Positions 10,712 through 22,300 of a DNA stretch of 26,426 bases are shown here, piece after piece (position 1 is the first letter of the stretch; the number at the start of each line of letters is the position of its first letter). The stretch is from Thoreauomyces humboldtii. Its lineage: Eukaryota; Chytridiomycota; Chytridiomycetes; Spizellomycetales; Powellomycetaceae. Both the position numbers and the translations under genes were made by a program. The stretch lies in NCBI GenBank assembly GCA_027596035.1, contig JADGJA010000279.1:1-26426 (forward strand), in the 5' to 3' direction. The notes under the pieces were generated by a model. That model worked only from the letters and a program-made list of their open reading frames with translations. It did not search any database and was not told the DNA's origin.

Positions 10712-13700
10712 TTACTCGGCAAACTGCTCCAGCGCAAGCGTCAGGCACTTGCTGCTTCCGACTGCCTGATCCTTGTAGATGCCGACGAGAGCTTCGGCAT
10801 TCTCGTAGAAGGTGTTCTTCAGAGAGATGACGATAAACTGGAAGGTGTCCGATGCGTGACGTCGGATGTAGGCGGCAACTTTGGCCACGTTGGTGTTGTC
10901 GAGGGCGGCATCGACCTCGTCGAGTACGAAGAACGGCGCTGGCTGGTAGCTGTGGATGGCGAAGAGGAGCGCGAGGGCCGCCACGGTCTTTTCGCCGCCC
11001 GAGAGAAGCTCCATGTCTCTGAACCGCTTCATGGGTGGCATGGCATGGTACTTGATGCCGTCGTTGTATGGTTCCTGAGATAGAGGGTGAGACTGGTTCA
11101 AAGCCTGTAGCGATCCTTGCGGCAGCCTACCTCGCTGTCCTCCAAACTAAGATATGCGGTCCCTCCCAGAGGGAACGTTTTCGACCTCGTCAGCTCCTTA
11201 TAGATAGGATCAATCTTGTCTGCGATGTGGGTATATGCGGCGTGGAAGATATCATAACTAGAAGAGATTGACATCAGAATAACACTCCAAGAACGGAGAA
11301 GAAAGCTTCTGATCTTATACCGATCTTGCTTTATCTTGGCAAATGCATCCTTAGCGGCCTTGGCTTCTTTCCGGGCGCTGTCAAATTCTTTCGCAGAGTC
11401 CTTCAGCTTGTGTTCGACCTCGCCAAGTTTGTCAACGGCCCTCATGTTGGGTGCTATCCGTTCGATTTCATTGGTAAGGCCGTCAATTGTTTCTTGAAAC
11501 TCCGTCTCCACTTCTGCTGAGCCATCTTGCTTGTACGAAGCCTTCAGGGACGAAAAGTCGGCCTCAATCCCTTCGATTTGGGCTTGTGAGAAATGCGCAG
11601 AAGGTTCCTGGTCCACAACCATCGCGTCTGGGTCGTTTCGCTACGTGCCGGATGTAAGCACAATTCCGTCTGGGCAAAGCGCATAGTTACTGTCCACTAA
11701 CCTCCAGCTGGTCAAACGAGACTTGCGCCAATGTGCCCTCCAAAAGCGGCAGGTCGATTTCCTCGAGCTTGCATCGGCGGAATATAGTAAACTTTTCCCC
11801 GCACAGCTTTTCAGTTTGCAGTTCCTAATAAGGTTTCCAGTCAGCAAAATAGCGTGCAGAGTGCTCGTTCAGGCAGTTTCGAACCTTTGCAGCAACAGTC
11901 TTCGTCCGTCCTTCAGCCTCCTTGTTCTTCGTTTGAATCTCTTTTTTAACTGCATCGACCTCAGCCGCCTTCCCTGCCAGCGTTTCCTTTGCCTCATCGA
12001 CGTTGGCACTGAGTTCTTCAGCCTGAGCAAGCATGCCGGCATCCGCCGCTTCGATTGCGGTTTTCTCCTCCTCCAGTTGCTCCAGGGAAGTGGTGTCGGT
12101 GACAATTGTGGCTTCCAGTTTTTGCAGTCGTTGTTCAATGGTTACTGCTTTGCTCTTCTCAAAGTCCAGCCTAGAAGAACGTGACGTCAGCACGGACAAT
12201 GGAAGTAAGGTTACATACGCGAGGAACTTACTGGTTGGCAATCTTGGCAATCGTCGTCTCAAACTCCATGCGCTCTTCTGCTGCTTTTTGGGTCATTTTG
12301 AGCTGACCGTTTTCGTACTCGCGGACGTGTGACACTCCAATGCTCGCGCAGAAAGATGCAAACACGGTTTCTTCCACATCTCTGATTTTTGCGTCAGCTT
12401 CCTCAATGCGCTCATCGATGGATCCGATAACGGCAGCAAGCTATACAAATCGGTTGATTTCGGTTTGATTTTTTCGAACAACCACACGAAAACAAGCATA
12501 CCTTCTGCAGCTCTGGCGACGACTTTTTCATCTCCTCGTCAATGTGACCGATCTCTTCTTTGATTGCCGCAAGCTTTCGTTTGGTAGTCGTCTATTGACG
12601 GCCGGAACAATTGTTCAGTATCGGGGATGTTGCAGCGGAAGATTAGCATTTCATACGAGGTCTTCCTTGGCGGCTCGAAGCTTAGCCTCCAGATCTGCTA
12701 GTTCACTGCACAGATGCTCGTCGTCCTGCACTTTTCGACGGGACTTGTTCAACTCTTGCAACTGCTGCTGCATAACGACCTGGTTCTTCTGGAGGTCTAA
12801 AGGAAAGACGCGTCGGCATGCCTCGCCATGGAGATCAGAATGGTTTTCATGCACGTACTTTCGACATCTTTTTCCTCCCATCGTTGAGCATTGCGATTGT
12901 CTTGACCGCTCTGTCCTCCGGTAATCATCCCAGTCTTGTGAATAACGGTACCGTCCAGCGATACCGCCTTGGCTTGCACTCCCTGGTTATAGCAAATGTC
13001 TCTTGCAATGTCCATGGTGTCGCAAACGAGCGAGTTGCCACAAGCATAATTCATCGCTCGGGCGTGAACGTCATCGAATTGAATCACATCCAGCGCGAGA
13101 TGGGCGCCTCTTAGGTTCCGTAGGCGCTCGTTAGCTGGTTTCGTTAGGATAGTGTCCAAAGGAAGGAACGTCCCCATTCCTTTTCGCTGCTCTCGCAAAA
13201 ACTGCAATAGAGCCCGTGGTTAGAAAAGCGGTTGACAGGCAGAAGTTAAAAGGAGTTACCTGAATACAGTCGATGGCGATTTTTTGGGTATCGACCACGA
13301 TCGCATCCATATTTCGACCAAGAATAATTGAAATGGCAAGTTGGTACTTGCGTTGAGTTGGTTTGCACAAGTCCAACATACGGCCGTGGACACCCTGAAA
13401 AACACGCTGTAGATCCTGCAGCATCTCGCGCCGCTTGGCGGCCTTCTCGCCCTCGTGCCGATCTACGCGCGCTTGTTGCAGGCGCTGTTGAGTAGCCATC
13501 AAATTTTCGGTGATCTCCGTCTCTTTGTGTTGAAGTTTTCGCTTTTCCACTTCTGCTGCTGTAATCCTAGCTTTCGCTTCTTCGAGGTTTGTAACGAGCT
13601 CATCCACTTGGTCTTCCAGCTTAGAGAACATTGTAATCAGCACAGACATAGCCTGCGATTTGTGATAGGCTGAGGAGTACATACCTTCTCCTTTCTCGCA

Positions 13701-15245
13701 GTAAGCGCCGTGCTCTCGCTTTCAAGAACTCTTCGCCGGACTTCTTGAGCGGTTCGCCCCTCCTCCAAACGCAAAGTAGCTTCTTCCGCGGTTTTGCGTT
13801 CAAGTTGCAGCTTATTGATCTCCTGTTTCTCAGCGAATGTCTGCTGGCGAACAAGCTCCTTTTTCTGATTGTAGTCTTCTAGGGCGGCTTGTCCGAGATC
13901 AGGACCTCGTTCCTCATCACGCTTTTTGGCCGCGGCATTGTGCCGTTTCAACGCCTTTCCGAGATCAGCGTGATCTTTCTGCAAGCTCTCAATCGAGGTC
14001 AGCTCTCGCTTGTGCTCTTCTTGAAGTTTTCCAGCATTCTCCTGAGCTATTGCCAGCTTCCGCCTGCCATGCCGGAGCTTCTCCTCAAGTTTCAAAAGTT
14101 CCGGTTTGTGCTCATCGATATCTTTTGTTTTGTCCGAGAGCCGCTTTTGAGCACGCATGAGCTCTTTGTTTGCCCTCGCTTGCTGCTTCTTGGCTTCCTT
14201 CAAACGAGCCTCGAGGTCCAAGAAAGCTCGTTCTTCTTCAAGATTCGAGTCCTTCTCCTGCTCGAGCTCCTCCTGCAGCTGGACAATCTGCTGGTCCAGG
14301 TGGTATAGCTTCCAAAGTAGATAAGTTTGGGTTTGCTTCGTCTGTCAAGGAACAAGGTTTAGTCATCACTCGAGATCTTGAGACAGAGGAGAAACGAATC
14401 GTATTGACACCTTCTGCTTCTGTAGTTTTGCAAAGCGATCCGCTTCATCCTTCTGCTCTTTGAATTGCTTCATTTCAGCGTTGATGCCACGTTTCTTGTT
14501 GAAAGTGTGGGCCGAGTTTTCGGTAGCCTGGTCTTGCAACGCCTTGAGGCGTTCATATTCGGGTTTGAGCTCGAGGGACCCACTGATCTGCTCGATCAGT
14601 CGGGTGAGCTCTTTTGGCGACTGAGAAGCGACCGCCTCGACGTCCCCTTGAAAAACCAAAAAGTTCTTGGCCTTGATGAGAATGTTTTCCTCCTCCAAAG
14701 CAGCACTGTAGCGAGCAAAGGTGACCGTCTTGTCGTTTATCCGGTATTCGCTAGCACCGGCAGAGGTGACTCTGTAGCCACGGACGCCAACGCATCAGAT
14801 CTGTCGCGAAAGACCGCGCGGTACTCGTTGCTGCGATGTCCACTTACGCCCTGGTGAACCTCAGCGTAACTTTATCTGCGGTCTCGTAGATAGCGCAGAC
14901 ATGAGCTTTCTTCGGTGCGGCGTTCTCATCATCTTCATCGTCTTCGCTGTCGGCGGTCCGCTGAGCCCCTCGGTAAATCAACTCCTTCAGCTGGGATGAG
15001 CGCAACTGGGTACTTTTGACGCCGAGCACGAAGCTGATTGCGTCCATTAGGTTCGACTTTCCTGCAAGAGATGTTGCCGTGGCACTGAGCTTGGTCAAGT
15101 CTTCCTAGAATCGTTTGCTGAACAGGTTCGTCATACCTGAACCATTGGGGCCGATAACGGAAGTGAAGTTGTGGAAAGGTCCTACGGTCTGTCGTCCCCG
15201 ATACGACTTGAAGTTCTCGACCTCCAGCTCCACGAGACGACCCAT
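10712..15245 (-). CDS. SMC1: Smc1, cohesin ATPase subunit
   Basis: Smc1 forms the cohesin ring with Smc3 and the kleisin Scc1, holding sister chromatids together and extruding DNA loops in the nucleus. Fourteen minus-strand exons fit: 15245-15137, 15061-14848, 14771-14411, 14341-13685, 13619-13260, 13201-12859, 12796-12657, 12591-12502, 12440-12232, 12170-11885, 11824-11702, 11640-11321, 11257-11131 and 11074-10712. They give 1233 residues, the usual Smc1 length. The N-terminal head has Walker A GPNGSGKSN at 32-40. Long coiled coils flank a hinge at about 518-675 ([20 protein letters not shown], later [11 protein letters not shown]). The C-terminal head has the signature LSGGEKT from residue 1137 and Walker [13 protein letters not shown] near 1161-1172. 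[19 protein letters not shown] and [18 protein letters not shown] are Smc1-type, distinguishing it from Smc2-4. All ATPase residues are present. Its ATG faces the KIN3 ATG across 377 bp. Confidence 0.96.
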
Positions 15246-15622
15246 GGCTGACGGTGCTTTTCGAGGGTGTGTCGAGTGAGGTTCCAGGTCGGTGAAACGG
15301 GAAGACGGAGGAGGAAGACGAGGAACGATGGGATGTTCCGTCCGATACGAGTCCGAAAACGATCTGCACAGGCAGAAAGGTCACCCTTTGTGGCCGTGAC
15401 GCTCCTGCGCGAAAACAGTCCAAGGCCCAACGGTTAACCCACTCCTCAACTCTCCGATACGTTCAATCGACGACTACACGAAAGATTTCAATCCACCTGG
15501 CTGCAGTTGCCAGCGACTTATCACGTCTCAATCTACGAACCTTCCCGCAAAGTTACCCGAGGACCTTATCTCGTAAATAGTTCCCGCATTCCCAGCACCG
15601 GCCGTGACGGCGGGAAAGAACC
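15246..15622. promoter_or_regulatory. Divergent SMC1-KIN3 promoter region with G1/S-type motifs
   Basis: This 377-bp gap must hold both promoters. Visible elements include CGCGAAA at 15408-15414 and CACGAAA at 15477-15483, which match Swi4/Swi6 (SCB) cores. TTCCCGC occurs at 15542-15548 and 15581-15587, and GGCGGGAAA, an exact E2F-type site on the reverse strand, at 15609-15617 just before the kinase ATG. No clear TATA box is seen. Cell-cycle control is inference from motif matches; the last site may fall in the transcribed leader. Confidence 0.45.
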
Positions 15623-18116
15623 ATGGAGAACTATGAGCCGCTGAGCATCATCGGCTCTGGATCCTTTGGAGTTATCCGCAAAGTCCGTCGAAAGAGCGAC
15701 GGCAAGGTGGATATCACGACTCAGGAATGCTTCTTCCGGCTGCGTAACTCACCCCACGGCATTTGTTTCACCCGCCCAGGTCTTTGCGCGAAAGGAAATC
15801 GACTACCGGAAGATGAGCGAAAGGGAACGGAAACAGCTTGTCGCTGAAGTCAACATTCTTCGGGAGCTTCGGCATCCTTTCATCGTGCGATACTTTGAGC
15901 GCCATATTGACAAGGCGAACTCGATGATCTACATCATCATGGGTGAGCCTTCACGTTCGGTGGTGTCGATGGTGGTAGTGGAGATGGCTAGAGCTACTGC
16001 TCATCCACATCTTCTTTGGCTGCTTTCCTGTCAGAGTATTGCGAAGGAGGTGGGTCTGCGGTCGAAGCTGGAGGAGTCGGACAGTTGTTTACGGGAATGT
16101 TTTCTCAGGTGATCTTGCTGCGGTTGTAAGGAAAGCCAAGAAGCAAGGGTAAGCCAGAACATATCCCAATGACATCGGCTGTCCTGTGCTGATAGGAAGC
16201 TTATGCATCGTAGGAAACGGTTTTCCGAAGACCAGATCTGGAACTTGCTTTCACAATTGCTATTGGCTCTTCACGAGTGCCACCACGGATCTTCGGGGAA
16301 GAGTGGGCCACATCCCCCGATCTTGCACAGGTTAGACGTCTGTGCCTGTCTTCGTCATTCCTACTCGCCACTGACCTCAATTCGATAGGGATATAAAACC
16401 CGACAATGGTACCGCTTGCTCGAGCCCTAAAGCAAAGGCCATGTCCTGACTTTTTGCGCAGTATTCCTCGATTCTCAGAATAACGCAAAACTGGGGGATT
16501 TTGGACTTTCGCGGCTAATGGATGGAACCGACTTTGCTCGGACGTACGTAGGGACACCGTTTTACATGTCTCCAGTAAGTTCGACAATGGATCTTCGTCG
16601 CCAATCAGACCGCCTTCATTGACATAGACAATTAGGAACTAATAAGCGAATCGGCATACAACGCGAAATCGGATATATGGGCCCTAGGTGAGTTGCTAGA
16701 ACAAGCGCTGATAACGCAGGGCTGATATCGGAATTTGTCACAGGGTGTATTATATACGAGCTTTGCACTTTAGAGTATGTTTATTTTATGCTGTCTGAGG
16801 TTCACGCAATATCCTGACCGGATGTCTCAGGCCGCCATTTCAAGCGAGAACACAGGCTCAACTAGCTGCAAAAATCCAGCGGGGGGTCATTGAACCGTTG
16901 TCGTCGGAAGTAAGGCGAGGGCGTTATTGGCAAGGATAGGCCCAGAATGGATTCTGAAGCTAACCGCCTGGTTATTTCAAGTATTCGAGAGAGCTTTTTC
17001 AACTTATGCGAGAGATGCTCCGAGTGAAGGTACCATGAGATTCAAGCCAGAATTCTTGATTCCAATTCTCATAGGCCTACCTTGCTACAGCATGAACGTC
17101 GGCCGTGCACAAATATCCTTCTCGAGCATCCGCGGATACGACAGTGCCTGCATCTCGACAACCCCGCTCCGTAAGGATCTTGTTACGTGCCAGTCCTGTC
17201 TACTAAGCTGACCTCCGAAATCTAGAGTGCCAGTGGTGGAACAGCCGCCAATCGTAGACCCGGCGGAAGAGCTTCGACAGCGCTTGGCGGAACTGGAACG
17301 AGGCGAAGCAGCGCTCTTGGCACGAGAGGAGGAGTGGCGAACGACAATGGCTACCCGCGAGGATCGTTTCCATGCTTCTATAGCGCAGCAGGAAGAAGCC
17401 CTCATCAAGAAGTACTCTCAAATGGAGCAGAATCTCCTGCACGTTGTGCGCGGGAAAGACCAGGAACTGAAAAGAAAGGACGAAGAGCTCGCAGAAATCC
17501 GGGCGCTCCTTCAGCAAGGTATCGCGAAGCTGGACATCCGGACATATGGATAAACAATGACCTTTCCTTTGCGTTCGTCAGCCATGGAGAATCAAACCTA
17601 CAAAAGTCCGACTTCGGCTGGTGCGCGAGTTCCCGCTCGGCCATTGAGATCTCCCTTGGAGGAACGTTCAACACAAAACCGAGAGTATGCGTAGTAACGA
17701 ACTTTGGCACGTCTCGATAACCACTTGAAAGCTGACCTCCTTTCCACAGAAACATCTTTGCATCCGCCCTTGGTTCTCTCGGAATGCTCGGTCGACGACG
17801 AAGCACGAAAGCATCGCCCAACGTTAACCTCCCAACTCCTCCTCTAAGCGCAGGGTCATCCAAGCATCTTTCGCACGCGGTGGTCAGCGCCAGCGAGTCT
17901 TTGGCATCGACAGCAGAATCGAGCCATCGAAAACCTGTAGGAGCCCCTTTACGTCGGGTGCGGTCCGAGCTGGCTTGGAACGCGCAGTCAGAGAAAAAGA
18001 CGGCACAAGGCTACACCGAGCTCGTGAAGGACTTTGAGTACCTCGGCGTGGGGCATTCTTCTCCTGCCAGCAAAGGTCATGAGGACTTTTCGATTATGAT
18101 GCATCTTTCCCCATAA
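15623..18116 (+). CDS. KIN3: NIMA-related mitotic protein kinase (Kin3/NEK2 type)
   Basis: This Ser/Thr kinase belongs to the NIMA/Kin3/NEK2 family, which promotes mitotic entry, spindle-pole separation and septation. Fifteen exons fit: 15623-15706, 15780-15942, 16035-16049, 16109-16148, 16196-16330, 16389-16408, 16462-16574, 16636-16687, 16744-16774, 16831-16909, 16982-17029, 17091-17170, 17226-17518, 17582-17684 and 17750-18116, giving 540 residues. The ATP loop is GSGSFG (11-16), the catalytic Lys is 33 in VFARKEIDY, hinge EYCEGGDL, catalytic loop HRDIKPDN (145 onward), DFG at 165-167 and activation segment VGTPFYMSPELI. NIMA-specific wording such as REQ-like ERKQLVAEVNILRELRHP is clear. 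A coiled coil (AEELRQRLAELERGEAALLA) follows the kinase domain, then a Ser/Pro-rich tail ending in SIMMHLSP. Exons 3 (15 nt) and 6 (20 nt) are micro-exons, both needed to rebuild conserved kinase motifs. If the intron after exon 13 is retained, the protein stops at 17553 with a shorter tail. Confidence 0.9.
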
Positions 18117-18467
18117 TGTAGTCGCTGCATTGCGATATTGAAACCATGCTTCACAGTGCACACTTCTCATGTTATGCGCCTGCGTTATGGACTGGTGCGC
18201 TAAACGAGGACTGGCAACGCACCTATAACGGACTGGGAACCTCGCCGGAGCTGTTGGTGTTCTGAGTACGGAGATGATAGTGCCACAAAAAGCCCTTCGA
18301 GAGGAAGCTCTGCTCGCAAAGCCGCATTTCATCGTTCCGCTTGCCTCTACAGGAGGCAAACGATCCCATCCCTACCCAGCACTTCATATCAAGAGCTCTT
18401 TGTTCCGGAGTTACATCTTCATTAATACTGTATCCCAGCACTATATCTACAGAATTCCTTGGTCAAA
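18117..18467. other. Convergent intergenic region, no gene seen
   Basis: This 351-bp gap lies between the stops of the kinase gene (+) and the Dabb gene (-). It should contain both 3' untranslated regions. I see no domain-bearing frame, RNA gene or repeat. Confidence 0.5.
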
Positions 18468-18963
18468 CTACATCTCGATGTCCATAATCAGCAGTCCGTT
18501 CTCTGGAACGTATCCGCTAAATTTTTGGACGAACTCGCCTGAAACAAAGATGCTGTTAGGAGTTCACAGCCAGATTATGTTGGCCCGTGACGCTGTTACT
18601 CACAGTGCGTGGGGCTTCCCAGATACGTCTGGAGGTCCTCTTTGTTGGCGAATTCAAAGACCATGGCTGTTCCAGCATGAAAAGATGAGTGAAGAAGATC
18701 GAACGGCCAACTTCTCAAAAGCCGAGCAACGTACTGTGAGTGAACCCCTGAGCCTTGTGCGTGGTGAAAGTCGGACCGAACGACATTTTCAACACTGTCG
18801 GTACGCTTTTCAGTTCCCAAACGTCCTTCTCGACCGTGGCGACATCAGTGGCTGGTACGGAATCCTTGAATTTGAAGAGGACTGGGAACCAAAAGGAAGA
18901 CTGAGTCTCAGTGACCACGATATGCGGGATCCGTGCGAGCTCACCGATGTGTGTGACAGTCAT
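18468..18963 (-). CDS. Stress-responsive dimeric alpha-beta barrel (Dabb) protein
   Basis: This is a small Dabb-domain protein; members are dimeric ferredoxin-like barrels, often stress-induced, with few known reactions. Proposed minus-strand exons are 18963-18945, 18881-18735, 18666-18604 and 18538-18468, giving 99 residues, the normal single-domain length. Three GT-AG introns of 63, 68 and 65 bp rebuild the family pattern. The start reads MTVTHIVLFKFKDSVP (first beta strand). The middle reads SFGPTFTTHKAQGFTHTMVF, followed by KEDLQTYLGSPTHCEFVQKF, and the end is GLLIMDIEM. The conserved HKAQGFTH and SPTH histidines are present. Without the introns the frames do not join, so this gene is easily missed; a 238-codon frame on the opposite strand covers it and is spurious. 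The exact biochemical role cannot be told from sequence. Confidence 0.85.
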
Positions 18964-19042
18964 GGTTTTGCTTTTGTGGCTCGTTCGTAGTGATTAGGAT
19001 AGAAAATGGTAGTTCGCAGGGGATCGACGAGCAACCACTGAC

Positions 19043-19050
19043 CTTTTATA
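19043..19050 (-). promoter_or_regulatory. TATA box of the Dabb gene
   Basis: The minus strand reads TATAAAAG about 80 bp upstream of the Dabb ATG, a consensus TATA box at a plausible distance. A single stress-element-type CCCCT (AGGGG on the plus strand, 19018-19022) lies between it and the ATG. TATA promoters suit inducible genes, which fits the family, but use is not shown. Confidence 0.5.
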
Positions 19051-19127
19051 CGATTCTCTCGCAGCATCAGCATCATTGCTTTGCGGAGAGCATCCTGCTG
19101 TTTGCGTGGTCTTTGGGTTTTGTCAGC

Positions 19128-19153
19128 GACCGCAGCCCGACCGCAGCCCGACC
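19128..19153. repeat. 11-bp tandem repeat, about 2.4 copies
   Basis: GACCGCAGCCC occurs twice back to back (19128-19138 and 19139-19149) followed by a partial GACC copy, in the 423-bp gap between the Dabb start and the KRE33 stop. The rest of that gap (18964-19386) holds the Dabb promoter and the KRE33 3' region. A 129-codon minus-strand frame there shows no recognised domain and lacks support. Confidence 0.6.
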
Positions 19154-19386
19154 CACAGCGGCGGCTTTTTTCGACAGAGTCCTCGGCGTTTTTGCTCAGT
19201 CCGTTTCGGTACGTCGTGTTCCCACGAGTGCCATGAAGCAGATCTGCTCGCAAGTTGACGCTCCACCGAGAATGGGGATCAGAGAACGCACACAAAGCAA
19301 TAAATAATTGAAAGGAAGCCCCGCACAAAGGGCATGCATCTTCCTTCACCTCCGCACTGAAAACTATGTCACACTAACCCACTAAA

Positions 19387-22300
19387 CTAACTCCTGCTCT
19401 TCCTTAGAGCCTTTTTGACCTTGTCCTTCTTCTTCGTCATGAGACCTTTGGGATCGACGATCGTCTCGTCTCCTCTGTGCTTCGCCGCAATCTCCCTTGC
19501 GGAACCACCCTCAGGGACAAGCTTCCTCTTCTTGCTGGAGGGAACGTTGACGACGGTGGCAGAGGCACCCGCACCCGCTCCGAGTTCGAGGTCGACTTCC
19601 TCTGGGATGGCGTACCGGTCGAGATCGAGTGAAGCAAGAACCTTCTTCTGCTCAGCTCTCAATGCCTGAAGGGACGCGGATTCAGCCGACTCGGAAAGGT
19701 CGTTGGAGAGGGATTGACGGGTCGGGTCCCAGGCGGAATCGTCCATTACGTCTCGGGGAAGGTGGCTGGACGATGATGGCTCGGATTGGGCGTCAACGTC
19801 CATGGAATCTTCGTCTTTGACTTCTGTAATGGAGGAAGGTTTGGGAGCAGAGACGGCGTCTACGGCTTCCCTGACGCCACCCTCTACCACGCCTGAAAGG
19901 AACGCGTGGCATTTCCTGACGCACTTCCCGAACAGAGCCATGATCTGAGTCCCTGGCACGTCGAGTTCCTTTGCGAGATCGTCCACCGACTTTTTCTGCA
20001 ATCCCAATCCGGCAAGGAGGGCAGCCTGAACGGGAGACAACTTGACAAAGGCATTTGTCTGTCCCGGTCGGTGGAGACGACCGAGGAAGTAGGCACGAGC
20101 GAGCGCGGGAACCAGGTCCATGATGACGTGATAGTCGAGGAGGTTGTGAGTGTACGATTCTAATCGCTTGAGGTCGTACGGAGTGAAAAGACAGGAGATC
20201 TCCCCTGGGATCGAGAGGGGTGCTACCGTAGCGTCCTTTGCGGCTTCGCTCTCAACTGGTGGTGGGGCATCCTTGATGGACCCGGCGGCCTCGAAGACGC
20301 TCAGGACTAGGATGGGGGAGAAGATCTTGAACTGGTACGAGAGGAGCTCGATGAACCTACGTCTGAAGTCCAACATAAACGACTCCAACCATGCAGAATG
20401 AGCGACCGTAACGTCAGATGACGAGGAAGGCATCGTTGCGGATCGATCGAGCTTCTTGAGCATAACGCACGTGTGCTCGCCGGTCAGATCGTTGGCGGTC
20501 TGACGGAGGTACACTGGAACGAAACCACTTCGCTTCCAAAACTTGTGAAGGGGAGCGGTGATTCCATAGGAAACACCGAGCCAGTGAAGGTGCTCCTTCA
20601 CGGGTCGCTCAGAAAGCTTGAGTAGGAGTGGGGGCATGGTAGCGGGATCACGAACGCGGATCTCGTCTTTCATGAGTGACGTCTCGTTCAGTTCCTCATC
20701 TCCGACGCGGGTGACAGAGTCTGGAACCGAAGGTGTCACGTTGTCGTCATCCTCAGAAAGAGATGCTACCTGTCCGCTGTAGTAATCCTCGAGAAGGTCA
20801 ACGGCGCGCTTGCCGTAACCCATACCGACGTAGTCAGGATGCGTAGCAATGCGGACGACACGAGCTCCGGATAGAGAAGCAAAATCATCGTCCTGGAACT
20901 GCTGGGTTACAACCCATGGGATAAGATCACCGGATGCCCTGATGCCCTTTGCGAGCGATGAAAGGGCCGATCCCTTTGCGATGGATCCTTCCATGCAGAC
21001 CTGCACTACACAAAGGGGTTCAGGGAGAGTGGTGGCGCGAGCTTCGTCAACGGGAGGCAAGAGTACAAATAGGTGGTGCGCGGGTGCGTCGCTGAGCAGC
21101 TGGAGGTCGTTGGGTGTATTCTTGTAGTGGCTAGCAACGTACAAGGCCATCATCTTTTGCAGAAAGCTCTCGGAGACCGGATGGAAGCTGAAGAGGGTGT
21201 CGCGGTTGACGTAGTAGAGCTCGCACTTTGACGGATGCGGGCAACCCGAGATGGATCTGGAGATCTTGGGATCCGGGGTGCAGCAATCGAGGCAGAGCAG
21301 TCGATTGAGCCAACTCTCAACGTGGTCGTTCGCGGCGTATCTGATGGGTTCCTCGAGCTTGATCTCTCGTAGTGTCCGGTTTCCGACAACCGCAGGAGTG
21401 GGCGTAGGACCTGCTGTGTTGCCCGATTTCTTCTCCTGACCGTCCCGCCCGACAATGACGCCTGGGGCACCCGAATCGGACTTGCTTGACGAGAATCCGC
21501 GGCTCTGCTCACGGAGTTGGCTGAGCAGCTTCAGGGACAGTGACCGACCGGTTCCCTCGTAACCGTTGATGGTGGATGCCATGAATACAAGGTACGGGCC
21601 GAGCAGCTTCTTCACAACCGGCAATGGAATTGCCGCAGCTTCGTCAATGACAACCAACTCGGCTTGTGCAAGAACGTGGTGGTCCGACGGCTGGATCCAT
21701 TGAATCGTTTGTCGGTGATCCCGGAAAATGTTGACACGAACGACGGCTTTCTGGAACGCAGGGTTGGTGGATTGCACAATGTCATAGTCCAAGTGCTCTT
21801 CGTAACCGAGGGCATCGAAGCCTTTGAAGATGAATTCGAAGAGAGTCTTCAGGTTCTCGGGGCTCGGCGATGTGATGAAGATGTTGGAGTATCCATACGC
21901 AACTGCTGCCGCCATGGCAATGCCAAGAGCAGCCGACTTTCCGCGACCTCGAGCAGCAGTCAGTGCAACCGTTGCTCGAAGCGTCTTATCTGCGATGGCC
22001 TCAATGAAAGTCAGGATGGCCTTGGCCTGATCGACCGTCTTTGCGCATTCCACGAGCGACCCGACGGGTTCCGTGTCTTTCAAACTTTCTTTGAGGTCAA
22101 CCAGCTCCTTCTGGGCAGTGGTTTGAGCCAGCTCCTCGAGCCTGGGCAGGGGCTTCACATTCTTTCCGGCGCTGATGGGTAGGACGTTCAGCTCGTCGTC
22201 CGCAACGAGGCAGGATTCGCATTGGCCGAGGGATAGAATGAATCGCTCATTGAACCTGGCGACGGTGTCCTGGTGACTTCCGGTTCTGTATCGCGTGTGT

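Noticed and set aside
15357..15423. Minus-strand frames upstream of SMC1 as an N-terminal extension
   Set aside because: The ATG at 15245 starts exactly at the conserved Smc1 N-terminus ([15 protein letters not shown]), so upstream frames are leader or promoter.
18274..18990. 238-codon plus-strand open frame
   Set aside because: It lies antisense to the whole Dabb gene including its introns, shows no recognisable domain, and the minus strand gives a full conserved family pattern after splicing.
18960..19349. 129-codon minus-strand open frame
   Set aside because: It crosses the Dabb promoter and TATA box, has no recognised domain, and includes a tandem repeat; it looks like chance openness.
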